Shown piece by piece: positions 25,312-37,911 of a DNA stretch of 64,000 nt (the stretch's first letter is position 1; every line of letters starts with the position of its first letter). Made by a program: the position numbers and the translations under genes. The notes below the pieces were generated by a model that was not told the DNA's origin, ran no database searches, and worked only from the letters and a program-made list of their open reading frames with translations. This DNA comes from Grifola frondosa. Taxonomy: Eukaryota; Basidiomycota; Agaricomycetes; Polyporales; Grifolaceae. The stretch lies in NCBI GenBank assembly GCA_001683735.1, contig LUGG01000001.1:2790001-2854000 (forward strand), given 5' to 3'.

Positions 25312-27572
25312 CTACTCTCCTGAGTTATCATCTGAACTGTCTTCTAACCGCAACGCTCCAAAGCGACCCGCAGTGCTATGTAGCTTGACATGCTCCGTCT
25401 CTTCCTCATTGAGCCCAACAACAGTGTCTTCTGGGTTGTGGAGCGGGGCGTCTTCATTCTCACTATCGGACCTTTGAGCAGTCGTCTCCTCAAATTCGCT
25501 GTCGGAATCGCTGTCTGCTTCCGCATTTGTAGCATGTGGAAGCCAGATGCCCACCCCTTGACGTAGTGGTTCTATCTCCGCCGCGTCCGTACCAGGCGGC
25601 CAAAAGGCCCAGCGGATCTTCCTTTCTGCCAAAGCGCGCAGAACTACGAACACGGAACAAGAACATTAGCGGTGCGGGTGGCAGCCTAAAAATTACCTAC
25701 TAGCATTCCCAGCACGGTTCACATCCGGTCTTCCGGCCTTGGCTGTTACCCAGCCCTTCTTGTTCGCATATGCCGTGAGAACATCCATAGCCGTCCACGG
25801 AAGGCCGTTTTCCTTGAGGACGGCCGACTGCTCGCGTGATCGCATCCCTTCTCTCCATGTGCGTCTGTCTTCAACGGCGGGCGCAGCGAGAGATGGATGC
25901 ACGAGATTGTATATCTGCTCAAGCGGCAGGAGCTGCGCAGCAAAGTGGATACAGAGAGGAACAGCGGAAACACGGGAGATCGGCAATATGCCGCTGAGGA
26001 CCTGAATCTCCGGTTGAGTGATCGTTGCGCTGGATATCATGAGGAACTCGTACCTGCATCTCCATCGGGACATAATTCGGCATGACCAGTCCGGGGCAGT
26101 CTACTAAACGCACCTCAGATGTCCAGAATAATGTCTGGAAATGCTTTGTCTGGGGAAAGACCATCACGACTGCATTCAGAATTATGTGACATGTTCAGAA
26201 TTGAAATCCATCACCTTTCCTGGAGTTCTCGACGCCCTGACTTTGTGCGTGCCAAACAACGCATTTAGAAGTGAGGATTTTCCGACGTTGGGTTGTCCTA
26301 TCCGACCGGACGGTCAGCGCGCAAACATATAAAACCGGGAGGGCTTACCGATCAAGCCGATTGTTAAGAATTCTGGTTCATGGTCGACCTCAGCATTATC
26401 ATCACCTAGACTATCTTCAATAACTTCGTTGCTATTTCGGGGTGTAGCAACGCCGCCAACAGCTGTTCCGACTTGTCCTCCCTCGGCCATCAGAACTGCA
26501 TCCCAGTGTACTTCTCGCTTGACGCGCGGCTTCCAGTTTTGCAATTTATCTGGGTTCTCCGTGATTGCTTCTGGTGGAGTGAGGAGCTCAGCATGAGCCT
26601 CGCGCAAAGCATCCACTAGCGTTTGACGAAACGCCGAAGGAAGATAGGGCTCGTAGGCCTTCTTGCCGCTTGATCCATCAACACCGGCGCTCTTTTCAAT
26701 ATAGGACTCTACTTGCACGACTCTAGCGCCAGGATAGAGCGTGTGCAGATATCTCGACCAGGCCTCAGCACGTTCAGGACCAGAGATGTCGACTTTGGTC
26801 AGGACGAGGACTTTGCGAGCGTGAGGAAACGAAGCCAGGTAAGAAGACAGAGACGGCGGGAGGTGCAGAGTTGGGCAACGCGAGTCAAGCAGGATCAATA
26901 GAATTTGGGATATTTCCGTTACGCGCCAGCTGTAGAGGCTACGTTGGGTGCCGCCCAGACAATTCAGCGAAAGGGCACGTACAGTTGGCGCCAAACTTCC
27001 AGGTTGCGCTCAAAAGACGTGGGAGCGCAGGGCATCTGAGTGTTCTTGGGTGTCTCAATGCCCTCTGTACTTTCTTCGCCCGCTTCGGAGGTGTCAGCAG
27101 AACACCATGTAGTCACCGCGGTATCTGTCTGAGCAAGCCACTTCTTGAACAGACCCTCCTCATTGGCTTCTACCTCTTTCTTTGACATGTCATACCTCCA
27201 CTTCGGACGCTTTGGACAAGTCAGCTGCGTGTTCCTGTTGATGTTAAGCTCTTGTCCTTTGTCAACGTCATGTAGAATAGCCGCGTCGGGAGGAATAGGA
27301 CGACTGAGAGGCAGTGTAGAAGCCAGAAGCTTGGTGTCTTCCAAAAATCTTTGGGGAAGTTTCACGAATGAAGACTGAAGACGGCGCGAGGAATCCGCTA
27401 GAGCAACGGTACGAGACGATGGACCTATGGCTTGGCCCGTAGGTCCCTTTCTCTGAATTTTGCCATGGCGATCTAGTGGAGGAGGGGGAGAGACGTCCCC
27501 GCGTTTGACTGCACGTTTGAGCTGGAGCTGGGCCTTGCGCTGCTTGTTAGAGATGGGTTTACGGCGATGCAT
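25312..27572 (-). CDS. GNL1: GNL1-type circularly permuted GTPase
   Basis: This MMR1/HSR1-family GTPase has the G motifs in permuted order. The basic N-terminus MHRRKPISNKQRKAQLQLKR resembles GNL1/Lsg1 proteins. G4 appears first (LVLTKVD), then after an intron the P-loop GQPNVGKSSLLNALFG, and finally G3 as LVDCPGLVMP. The segment WTAMDVLTAYANKKGW, then TAKAGRPDVNRAGNA, is characteristic of GNL1. The C-terminus is acidic (DSDSDSEFEE, DNSGE). Four introns are clear, for example the joins WRQL/WRVTEIS and LIG/QPNVGK. Related GTPases act in ribosome assembly or nucleolar transport; the precise step for fungal GNL1 is not certain. No frame error is needed in the parts checked. The gene is divergent from the methyltransferase. 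Confidence 0.88.
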
Positions 27573-28130
27573 GTGTGCGATGCAGGTGTGCGCATGAACT
27601 AGGATCCCATAATGATATATATATAAGTTTCGATATAGTTTCCTTGAATAATTAATGACCGGGCTTCGGCAATATGATTGACGCCCGTCACCCGGTCGTT
27701 GCATCTCACAAATCGGTAATGAGATTTTGCAGTTACATAATCCCGATTTTGTTTCGCGGGGGTAGGCGGTTGTACCGATATTCAGTGCCTGCGCGGATCG
27801 TAGCCAAACTGAAACCGCACTACGGAAGGTACAACGGGAATCTCAAGCACAGAGATGAGTAATCATAGCAGAGAGCTACCTGCAGTTCCCACAAGCCCCT
27901 AGTATGTAGTAGTGGTACCTTGAAAGTCATTTGTGACTTATTATGTCTGATAACTGAAATAAGGTTGAGTTGAATTAGCGAAGATCGATCGGGGCGCGCA
28001 AAATTCTCAATTTGGTTGTTAGCGCCCACAAGATCGCCTTCGAATTGTGGGTCTCTGGACCGTAACCAGTCCAGGATGCTTGCATGTCTCTACCAACCAT
28101 CCTTCTCTTACCTATCATCCCTCTCCAGTC
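27573..28130. promoter_or_regulatory. Bidirectional promoter between GNL1 and methyltransferase
   Basis: A 558-base spacer between divergent starts. An AT-rich atatatataag run near 27617-27628 lies upstream of the GNL1 ATG. No gene or repeat seen. Confidence 0.45.
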
Positions 28131-30840
28131 ATGTCCCCGCTGGCCACATCGTCTCGTTTGAGCTACAGCTCCACAGTAACCCATGCCGGCTCTTCCGACA
28201 CTGGTAGCGGGAAGATACAGAGGGGCAAAGAGAACCAATTCATATATCGATATGGTTCTAAACTCCATGCTTATGACAGGGAAAAGGCCCCGTATCCTTC
28301 CTCCTTTGACAAAAACGTGGTTGAGTTGTGAGTTTCATCTTATCCTTGGCCGACTTTTGTAGATCTACGTCTAACAGAATTCAACAGGCAATGTTTGGAC
28401 CACGCAATGGTAGTTGCATCTAAAGGCTCCGCTACCTTCATCAACTTTAAGAAGCACAATAATCCAAAGCGATGCTTAGATATTGGCACCGGGGTACGTC
28501 AATGTGTCTTCACACTTCATGAGCTCGCCGAAACCTGTTGTCGTCAGTTGGGTCTTTGGGTAATTTCATCGGCCAAGTCTTGGACCGACTGCACGTTCGT
28601 GAGTTTCGGATCTTGCTTCCATCTATATACTGTTGACTGTATGCCGACACAAGGTTGGTTTTGATATGATGAATATTCAAGTGCCGCTAGACACTCTGGA
28701 GCGGTCTGTAGCGGAGCGTATTGAGTGGGTGCACGGTAATCTGTATGCACACATTATATTCGTGGCGTTTAGGAATTTCTAATCGACATCCAGCCTGAGA
28801 ACGAAGCTTCCTTTTGATAACGACGAATTTGATCATGTCCACATGGAAGCGCTAGCATTTGGGATCCCGGAGAATAAGGTCAGAACTCATGTTGTCTGCC
28901 TCCGATATCTGAACTTATTTTATCTCCTAGTGGGGTAGTCTTTTCGAAGTAAGTTTCAAGCTTCCCATTGCAATGCGGAACTGGAAACCCGTAGTTTAGG
29001 AACTTCGTCGTGTAATGCGGCCAGGAGCTACCATAGAGATTCTTGAGGAAGGTATGTTCAGTATTCGCATATATCGATGTTGGGAAACCATGCGACGTCC
29101 CTTCCAGATGCTATATTTCCCATTCTCCCTCGATGGTTCACTGATCCCCTTCATGCTCATGCACGAGGTCCTTCTGCGCATTTCCCTGACGGTTCAGAGC
29201 GACTTGCTTGCCCGCCACCATTTCACTCGGATCAGTTGTCTCATGAACACGAACTCCTAGAGCAGCTGTATGGCGACGTGTTTACAAACCGGTTCATTAA
29301 TCCTAGCCCCACCTGTAAGCTCGTGCTACCTGTCATCTATCTCATACTGACTTAGCGACGTCGATTAGCTAGTTTGCCGGGATATTTCACCGCATTCTTC
29401 GATCACGTACTGTTACCTCCGGTACTCATTTTTCCGATGCCACCTCTTCCCCCCCTGCCCCCCTTGCCCGGCAGCACAGTAGCATCAGTGGCACATTCTG
29501 AAACACCTGAATCCGCTCATGAACCACATTCACTTCTGCCGCCGCTGCACGTTGACACATCTGTAGATTTCTCCCTCTCACATTCCCCGACGTCGACGTT
29601 TCCTACGACCCCTGTCAGCCATAAGGATATTTCGCGGGCGCCTTCTCAATCCTCGCTCAACCCCATAGTGGAACGTGTTAAATCTGCATCCATTGCATCT
29701 ATCAAAAGTAATAGTGACTCGCACTCGTCTGGATCATCTAGGACCGGGAAACGCCCTTCTGTCATGCTATTCGCCACGCCAGAGGAGGGTACTAGCGTTG
29801 GCGGAGAAAATGCGATCGAACTTATCCCTATGGATAATGTAGCCGCCCAAGATGAACATTCTCTCTATATGCACCTCTACAGGACAGTTACGTTCGTGTT
29901 GTCGCTCAAGGAGGCTATGTGGGATGAATTAAGGGTGCGTATCGAGAGTAGAAACCAGTCTTTAAAACGTTATGGCTGGGAGGATGGAGATTACGACGAA
30001 GATATCAGTAGGGCGAAGTTCGAGGCTATGGTTGAGCAGTATGAGAGGTGAGAGTTCTCAATTGGATACCCATGAATTTGTCTACCGGATTGATATATGC
30101 AACTTCAGTGACATGCGCGCCCGCATATCTCTCTGGCACTGCTTGGTCAAGAACGGCTGGGAGTATCCAACGCGAGATACGCTCTCAAAAGCTGAAATGA
30201 TCGAGGAAACGCGTTTGCGTCAAGACATATTAGAGGCGCGACTGTCTGCGGAGACAGAGGAGGAGGAGCCGCCTTGTCGAAGAGTGAGAGTGGTCGTCGG
30301 AGTCAAAGGTTCTTGAACGACGTCGACGAACATTGGCTGGGAGTGTATGATTGTCGGTGGGTACTCAAGGCCCATAATTCTTGATCCAGGTGACGCCGCG
30401 ACACCGATCCAAGAGTTCGACGGATTATATGTCAATTATGCTGGTCAGTTATTACTGTATATGTCATGAAAACACGTTGTATGTCATCCCTAGCCTGTCG
30501 AGAAGCACGAGCCCGACTCTCTTCTGCATCGTCATCGCCTCCTGCGGTATTCTCTCAAGCAGCGCGATAATGTGTCCGAGGAGCACCCTGTACTCTACTC
30601 CTTCAGATATATTCCGGGCTCTATATATGATGCTGATACCTACAACACAGCAAACGACCGTGAGCCAGGTGAGTTCACTGTGTCATATCACTGTGGTACT
30701 CGGAAGTTGAACAGAATTATTCGGCTACCTCACGCAGCGAGTTCACAAACTCAGTTTACATTGGAATGGTACAGCTGGCTTACTTTCTGTCAGTCTCTAT
30801 GAACGTTTCTAGACCAATTCATAACCCCTTAGAATTTTGA
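28131..30840 (+). CDS. SAM-dependent methyltransferase (class I, fungal type)
   Basis: The Rossmann-fold motif I is RCLDIGTG (followed by an intron), then VISSAKSWTDCTF, VGFDMM (acidic residue of motif II), LPFDNDEFDHVHMEALAFG, and WGSLFEELRRVMRPGATIEI, which matches the E-xx-RV-x-xPGG step of the family. A proline-rich insert (PPLPPLPPLPGS) and a Ser-rich region follow. At least eight introns; one exon is only 18 nt (28931-28948). The long frame stops at 30314-30316. However, a one-base shift in the gaggaggagg run near 30262 opens a continuation through further exons (SQRFLNDVDEHWLG, then MLPVEKHEPDSLLHRHRLLR, HPVLYSFRYIPGSIYDADTY and QRVHKLSLHWNEF), ending at 30838-30840. I favour the longer form. 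Substrate unknown. Confidence 0.72.
28931..28948 (+). other. 18-nt microexon of the methyltransferase gene
   Basis: The exon tggggtagtcttttcgaa encodes WGSLFE between an intron ending ctcctag and one starting gtaagt. Together with the next exon it forms LFEELRRVMRPG, the conserved post-motif of class I methyltransferases. Confidence 0.75.
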
Positions 30841-31060
30841 ACCGGACTGTCAGCCCTCGTACCAGCTATCCTCGGTCAGCCTCAAGATTCCACTCCGATT
30901 ATTCACATCGCTTTCTTCTCTCGCGTTCCACTCCAACCTGCAGCCACGAGTATCTCTTTCTGAAAGCTGGTCCTTTGAACCTGATCTCATCATTTCGCAC
31001 CGTATTCTTCACGTCTTCGCGTAATCTCCGTAACGGGCAGACGTATCCAGACCTACTGCA

Positions 31061-33387
31061 ATGCCTTTTCAGCGTCGTGAAGACAATAGGGACATCGATG
31101 GAAGAAAATACCGCGACTATCCGACTCCTCATCCAAGAAAGGATAGTGGTAATGACTCGTATTTCAGCGTCGATCGTGAGGCCAAGGTGGACATGAAAGA
31201 ACCTTCCACCCGTGGTCGGTCTAAAAGTGTCTCTGATCGTAATGGCTTCGCTCGACCCCCGCTGTCGTCGCGCGCATCGTCCCTTGACTCTCGTGCCCAA
31301 TCTATCAATCCCCGAGTCGAACGAACCTTTAGCAGTTTGGAGGCTGGGGAAGACCGGTCTCAGCGCAAGAAGGGTCGCGGTGTGGTCGCCTCATTAATCC
31401 AATACGGACTTGCTGGACAAGAGTCGTGTGATGATCGCTCAACTCTCGATGATCGTGCGACGCCCAAGAAGGGGTTGTTGCGTCGCTTCTCCATCTCCTC
31501 GGTTTTCACAGCGGATGGGGACGACCCAAAACGACAGCAAGGCCCTGGAAGGAGACAGAGCCTGAGCTATCGAGACAGATGTCTTCTCAGGCGGGGCCAA
31601 AGGCGTGCTGAAATTGTTCGGCATGTTGAATGTGAGTGAACAACTCACTAGCATCATCATGAGCATTGATGATATATCCTTTAGCATATGTCGAGAGGCA
31701 GAAGTTCATATTGAGACTCGCCAAGGCGCTTCTTTCTTTTGGAGCTCCTTCCCATCGGATAGAGTCTCAGCTTCTATCAGCAGCCGAAATCCTCGACGTT
31801 CACGCCGCCTTCGTTCACTTCCCCAATTTGATCATCGTCACGTTTATGGACTCGGATACTAGGACGTCAGAAACCCACTTTGTCAGAGCAGGCGGACGAG
31901 TTGCTCTTACTTCCCTTCACAAAGTCCACCTCGTATATCGTGATGTCTTACATGATAAGATCGGGACGAAGGAAGGTTGCGAACAGCTGAAGAAGATCTT
32001 GCAAGCGCGGCCGCTCTACAACATATGGATTCGATGTGTCTTTGCGTTCATCTGTGCCTCCATTATTTGCGCCTTATCCTTTGGTGGTTCGTTGGCAGAC
32101 ATGTTCGTCAGTGGCCTGAGTGCCTCTGTCTTGCAATATCTCGGCTTGAATGCTGCCGCGAAGAGCTCTATATACGCTAACGTTTACGAGTAAGTCTAGA
32201 CAGATTGAAACTTGACGTCGGGCTGACCAGAACATCCCAGGATTTCGGTCTCTATCATAGTGTCCTTTATTGCTCGGCTCTTGGCGACACTACCCCACAA
32301 CATATTCTGCTATAGTGCCATCTCTTCGGCAGGGGTAGTGTTAATTCTTCCCGGGTTTACCATCCGTGAGTGCCATTTAGCTTCGCAAATAGTTTATTTC
32401 AACTTGAATCACAGTAATTGCCGCTCTTGAGTTAACCTCGAGAAATATCATGTGCGGTTCCGTGCGCATGGTCTACGCAATTATCTATACCCTCTTTCTG
32501 GTAAGCTCGTTGAATTTCAGCATGCGAACGTGTTGATGAAATGGTTCCTAGGGCTTTGGCTTGACAATTGGCTCTGATTTCTACCTCCTCGTCAATCCTG
32601 CCGCGCGTCGTAGCATGGCCGCCACTGCTATGTTGGATTCTGAAACATATCACGGACACATACTTGCCAATAATGCCTCACTACCATTGTCGATGCTCGG
32701 AGGCACTTTCACCTTTATGCAGGCCCCGGAGTCTGGGATAAGCCATGTCATAAAAGGTACTTTTCTGTTTCGCAAATCCTTTACGTGTTGGATTGATCGT
32801 TCTATCAGGGTGTTACCGCGGGCCAAGTTGGCCCTGGTACAGGCAGCCGTTCCCCTGGTGGACCATGCTCTTCCTGGTCCCAATCTACTCTACTTGCTCG
32901 TCTCTGGCCAATCTTCAGACTATTCGGAGCGTGCAACTTCCGGTCATGGTTACATTTTCTTGTGCTGCTTACGCCGCGAATAAGGGAGCCAACTACCTCA
33001 TATCGGATCGGAGCGACATCGTCTCTGCCTTCGGTGCTCTTATCATCGGGTTATGCGGGAATATCTATTCTCGCCTTGTGGGAGGAACCGCTTTCACGTC
33101 CATGGTGACCGGCGTTTTGTTCCTGGTGCCTGTACGTGATCATCATTTTCATTTCCAGCTTCGATACTTGGATGTGCACTGAACTTATTTCATGACAGTC
33201 CGCCATCGGAAACGGAGGGGGCCTGATCCAGAATTACGACAGCTCTTCCGCACAGTATTCTGGAAGTTTCGAACTAGGCATACGCATGATTCAAGTTGCC
33301 ATTGGGGTGACCATTGGACTTTTTGTCTCACAAATCATGGTCTACGCCTTGGGACGACGCAAGAATGCTGCTCATTTTGCTTTCTGA
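31061..33387 (+). CDS. PRM10: Prm10-like ThrE-family membrane protein
   Basis: A long polar, Ser/Arg-rich cytosolic N-terminus (MPFQRREDNRDIDGRKYRDY) precedes the ThrE domain: RQKFILRLAKALLSFGAPSH, then HRIESQLLSAAEILDV, the hallmark of the Prm10/DUF1212 family. About ten hydrophobic helices follow over several exons (for example WIRCVFAFICASIICALSFGG, SIIVSFIARLLATLPHNIFC-like, GAFGALIIGLCGNIYSRLVGG-like). The C-terminus is VYALGRRKNAAHFAF with a stop at 33385-33387. In yeast, PRM10 is pheromone-regulated; bacterial ThrE exports threonine. Transport substrate here is unknown. Introns are about 50-60 nt. The junction near 31630-31685 is ambiguous in phase. Confidence 0.83.
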
Positions 33388-33501
33388 AGTGGTTATCAGT
33401 TTCATTCCGGCAATGCCATATCGCAATAATACAGCAATGTAAACAAGATGTAGAATATACAAACGTGGAGAGCGGACAGATATTACATATGCGTGGATAA
33501 G

Positions 33502-36500
33502 TTACGTGCGGAACAACTGGTTGAGCTCCTCCATCCGACGTTGAAGAAGTTCCGATTTGCTGAGCGTCTGGCCCAAAGTCATGTTCGCCAGTTCGGTTTT
33601 CTTCTTCTGTACTTCAAGGAGGCGTGCCTCGATGGAATTCTCAATAATTAACTTCACGGTCGTAACTGGTCGTGTTTGCCCAAGTCGGTGCTGAAAGACA
33701 GTGAGCATGCAGCTAGGAAGAACACATTTCTAACTCACAATACGATCAACTGCCTGATTCTCCACGGCAGGGTTCCTGGAGATGCAAAATCAGTAAAGAA
33801 AGACACGCAAACCATGCAATATATTCTTACCAATACGGATCCATAAGGTAAACTCGTTGCGCGGCAGTGAGGTTGAGGCCGACACCTCCAGCCTTTAAGC
33901 TTACTAGAAGGACCTCGCAACCTGGATCGTATTTTAATGCATCCATCGCGCGCGTTCGCTCATCACGCTTCATCGTCCCGTCGAGGCGATCATAGCGAAT
34001 TCCCGCAATCTCGAGAGCATCCTCTATCCTGCATATCGTATTAGCATATACGCAGATCACAGCAAGCAGTATCACTCACTTGTCTAGCATCGTTGTCCAC
34101 TGGGAGCTATAAGTTGACCCTCGAGTCAGCGATCTGCAAGATAACAGAGAGCGAAATGCACTGACAATACGACGGTTTTCACAACCCCATCATCTAGACA
34201 GTTGCCATCGCCATCTACCATCTGAACTTCGATTGAAGCCGGATCATAGTTGGTGGAGTACGGGTTCGCCCTCGAGAACTGGATAAGGTCGCCGAGTAAC
34301 GCCTTGACCTTTGTCGACGGATGGAAATTCTCCAACGCGATTCCCTTCTGCCTCTTCTCCTTCTTCGCCGACGCTTTCTTCTTCGCTACCACATCCAGCA
34401 GGTTACAGTCGGGATTTATCTCAACAGCATCCAACGGTGCGAGCGCCGTCTGACACGCCGTGCAACAGCGCCGCAGATCTGGAGGGACGTTGGGCCACCC
34501 GGGATAGACACAGTTGCGATAGCATTCGAGGCAGAACAGATGCTGGCAGCGGGTGATCACCGCGTGCGGCCCCGATGGGCTGTTTTGACGCGTAGACGTA
34601 CGTGAAGTTGGGAGCTTCGGCTTCCTTCCGCGCTTCGACGGCGGCGGAGGGGCATCAACTTCAGCAAGGCCGCCGTCGCCCTGTGAGGCATCCAGCGGGA
34701 CGAGAGTTCGCCGCCACATTCCACACACTGGGTAGTACCAGACTCTTTCAGAAGCATGAAGATAGCAGCCGCCCTTTGCAGATTGATGCCTTCCTTCGCG
34801 ATCGCGGCGACCACGTCCTCCTGAGACTGATTGTCGCCCGCGAGCCCAAGGCCCTTGTTCTGCACGAGCTCAAAGTGGTCGCAGATCTGACGTAGGCGCA
34901 GGATCTTCTGCAGGATCCCAACATAGTTCTTCATGACCTCATTCTTGTGTGAAAGCTCATTGAACTCTGCCTTCGACTCCGTGAAGAAGCGGTCGTAGAT
35001 GGACTGCTCCTGTTCGTCGAACTTTAGGTACCGGAGTTCGTCCCGGCGAGGAGGGAGGGCCAGAATCCTCCGCCCATCCTCAGCCTTTGACTCCTTCGTC
35101 CGCCGCAGAGTGATGCACTTCATGATGGTTTGGAGCCGAGCAACGCCAAGAGGCTGCCCATATTTGACGGGGGTACCGATAAACTCATTCCATTGATTCT
35201 TGTCGTCAAAAGGCGCCAACTTCAGGAACTTGATGAGCGCGTACACGTCGTCCAATTTGTTCTGCACGGGTGTACCGGTCAGGCATAGTCGGCGATCTGC
35301 GATGAGGTCGCAGCATGCGCGACAGCCAACCGTGCTCGTCTCCTTGATGGAACTGTGGCACAAGGATGTCAGGAAAAGATGATTCAGTTCAAGAATGTGC
35401 TCACTGAGCCTCATCGAGGACAACCCTAAACCAATGAACACTCTGCAGTGGACTCGTCACTTCAGCGCCCCCACCCCCAATGGCAGTAATGGTTTTCTTC
35501 CTCTTCTTCGCTCCGACTTTTTTCGGTTTTGGAAGCCGCACAGGGTTTCCACTCTCGTCCACCTCCAAGAAGCCTTCGCTCATATCTTCATCGTCGTCAT
35601 CGTCGTCAGGCACCTCCAAGCTCTTAGTCTGCTTAGAGAACTCAGACGCGAGCGTAGCGTACGTCGTGATGACCGCATCGAAATTGGCGAGGAAGGCGGG
35701 ATCGGGTCGTCGTGCATTGCCATGGTAGACGTAAACATGCAGCGGAGTGCCCTCGCGAACGCGACTGATCTCCTTCTTTATGTCCGGTTTCTCTTCATCC
35801 TGTGACGGTGGCTGCGAGGACGAGCATTGAGTCTGCAGGGGAGCACCCCCCGCTCCGCCTCCGTACACGGTGACCTCGCCCCGCCAATGTTCGCGAAACT
35901 GGTCCTCCCAATTCACCACTGTCGAGAGGGGGCATATGATCAGCGTTGCGCGACTTTTCATCTTGATACGGCACGCGCGCGCGTACTCCGCGCCCTGTCG
36001 ATCGTGCTCTCGCATAGCCTTTGCCTTGCCCTTCGACGGCGCCGATTCGAGCATGATTTGAGGCAGCCCCCATACGCTTCCCGCAAAATGTGCCGCAGAC
36101 AAGGGTGGTTCGGAAGAGCGCAGGTCAGGCGGCTTCGGAGGGTATGTTAAAGGGGATTCGGCGAATTCCCGCGCGGATTCGAGGGTTGCTGCCATGAGAG
36201 CAACACAAGTAATTGTTTTCCCAAGACCCATCTAGCGACAATTTATGTAAGTAACCAGTAATCGTAACATCTAAGAATTGGGGACGTACATCGTCAGCAA
36301 GAATTGCACCCTTTGCTTCGTGAGGTCTTTCAAACACTTCTCTCTGTGTGACGATATGATACCAGGATCGAGTATGTGTCAAGGTATTTTCTCTCTCCTG
36401 CCATAGCGAGTTGTGCTTCCCGGACGTGACGTTTTCTTGCTCCCTCTCCAGGAGGAAGGTCAGGGCTTTCTTCTGATGAGGATAGAGTTTCGTCGCCACC

Positions 36501-37911
36501 TCAGGTGCTGTAATGATTCAATTACACAAATTCCACGAACGACGTATCGGGAATCAGCGGAATTATGCACACTCGATGACCGGAAGAGGGTACATACGAG
36601 GCTCCGTCTCCTCGAGCTCGTCGCCACCCCTTAGACTCTTGAATACTTCGTCAACTTGGCTGCGTTGCACTTCCACGCTCTTCCCGATACTGTGGGCGTG
36701 CACCACCGTCCGCCGCCACTGCCTCCAGGGCCTATGTAGCCCATTCGGCCGTTCTGATTCATAGCGGCGCGGGGATATCCTCCTGCCGGCGGATTATGTG
36801 GATTATAATAATATTGAGATGCAAGCCGGCGGATGTCAGAGGATAGGGTCGGGTGATCTAAGTATAGACCTGACTGATGCAAATATTCGGAAACCACGGG
36901 GATATTCCCTTTCGGCGTATAAACGAGCATTTGTAAAGGAAGGATGGGCAGCTGGGGGAGAAGATGAAATGGCATCCATGCGCGGAGAGAACATGAACTT
37001 ACGTTTGGAAGGCCTCTCCTGACCTTCGCATCTAAGCGGATAAGACCCTTCCCTAGCATAGGGCCCAGGATAGTAGCCACCTTCTGTTCCACTACAGCAA
37101 AATTCTCTCCCGGGATGACCTCGCCGCTCGGAGACTTCTCTGAGGGTGTCTTGATGTGTATGGTCTCACCGTGGCCTCCAGGCTTGTTTGCTATGTGCTC
37201 AAAATTAAGTCGGACGGGGGCCCAGTCCGAATCCATGACATTCTGTTCTTGCGGCATAAGATAAGGAACAGGGTAGAGTACAAGCGCAGTAACCGTAAGT
37301 TGACCGATGCATACAGGCGTCTTGGGAGGGAGGTCCATGGGTAAATTCACGTCAGTCGACTGAGGTTGAGGCGCGGGAGGAAGAGGCGACGGATGGGGAT
37401 CGGGTTGGGGGGACGGAGAACGCGTAAGATCGATAACTTGACGGGGGTCAGCCTTAGATGAACTGGCAACCTGTGAAGGGCGCTGTGAAGACGACTCTAG
37501 GGGATTCGGCGCGGAAGGTGTCTGAGAGTGAGATTGGAAAAATGCGGCAGAATTGGAAGGACCTGTAAACGGAGGAGGGCGAATGAGGTTCGGAATGGGA
37601 GAATGATAGCCCTGGCTATGAGATGGATAAGCCATGCTCAAGTGTGAGGCATTATCCGGGTGAAGCGACGACAAAGCCATGGCCGGAGATAGACCTGAAG
37701 GTTGGTATGATTGGAAGCGTGAAGACTCGTTGGCGAAGGCCCCGTTGCTCGAGGCGTTGAAAGTTCGACCCAAGGTGCATGTTCGCTTAGACTTCCTATC
37801 ATGTATGTGGACATCGTCGTCGTCGTCGAGTGTGAGATCGATAGGATTAGACTGAGCATACGAGGGAGCGGGGAGAGTAGCGGCAGTGCTGGTGCTGAAC
37901 TGAGTAGACAT
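33502..37911 (-). CDS. HLTF/Rad5-type SNF2 ATPase with RING finger
   Basis: Proteins of this class remodel stalled replication forks and polyubiquitinate PCNA. The N-terminus (ATG at 37909-37911) is Ser/Pro-rich. At about 36.8-37.3 kb there is a diverged HIRAN-like module (IGQLTVTALVLYPV ... LQMLVYTPKGNIPVVSEYL). The helicase part has LYPHQKKALTFLLEREQENV, ILADDMGLGKTITCVALMAA (Walker A), ATLIICPLSTVVNWEDQ, VVLDEAQ plus SIKE, LCLTGTPVQNKLDDVYALIK, then a C3HC4 RING (CVEC ... CQHLFCLEC ... CTAC) inserted before the second RecA domain (RYDRLDGTMKRDERTRAM, LVSLKAGGVGLNLTAAQRVY, HRLGQTRPV). The RING has about 55 extra residues after its first Cys pair. One base is missing near 34700-34707. Convergent with the Prm10-like gene (114 bases apart). 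Confidence 0.87.

Noticed and set aside
30832..31021. Plus-strand frame NFEPDCQPSYQL... ending HVFA
   Set aside because: It can be read as an exon but has no start or clear donor partner; the methyltransferase end at 30840 explains the splice acceptor better.
31570..31640. Possible frameshift in the Prm10-like gene (GGAKGVLKLFGMLN in another frame)
   Set aside because: The original frame also splices cleanly into the ThrE domain with the GT donor at about 31632, so no indel is required.
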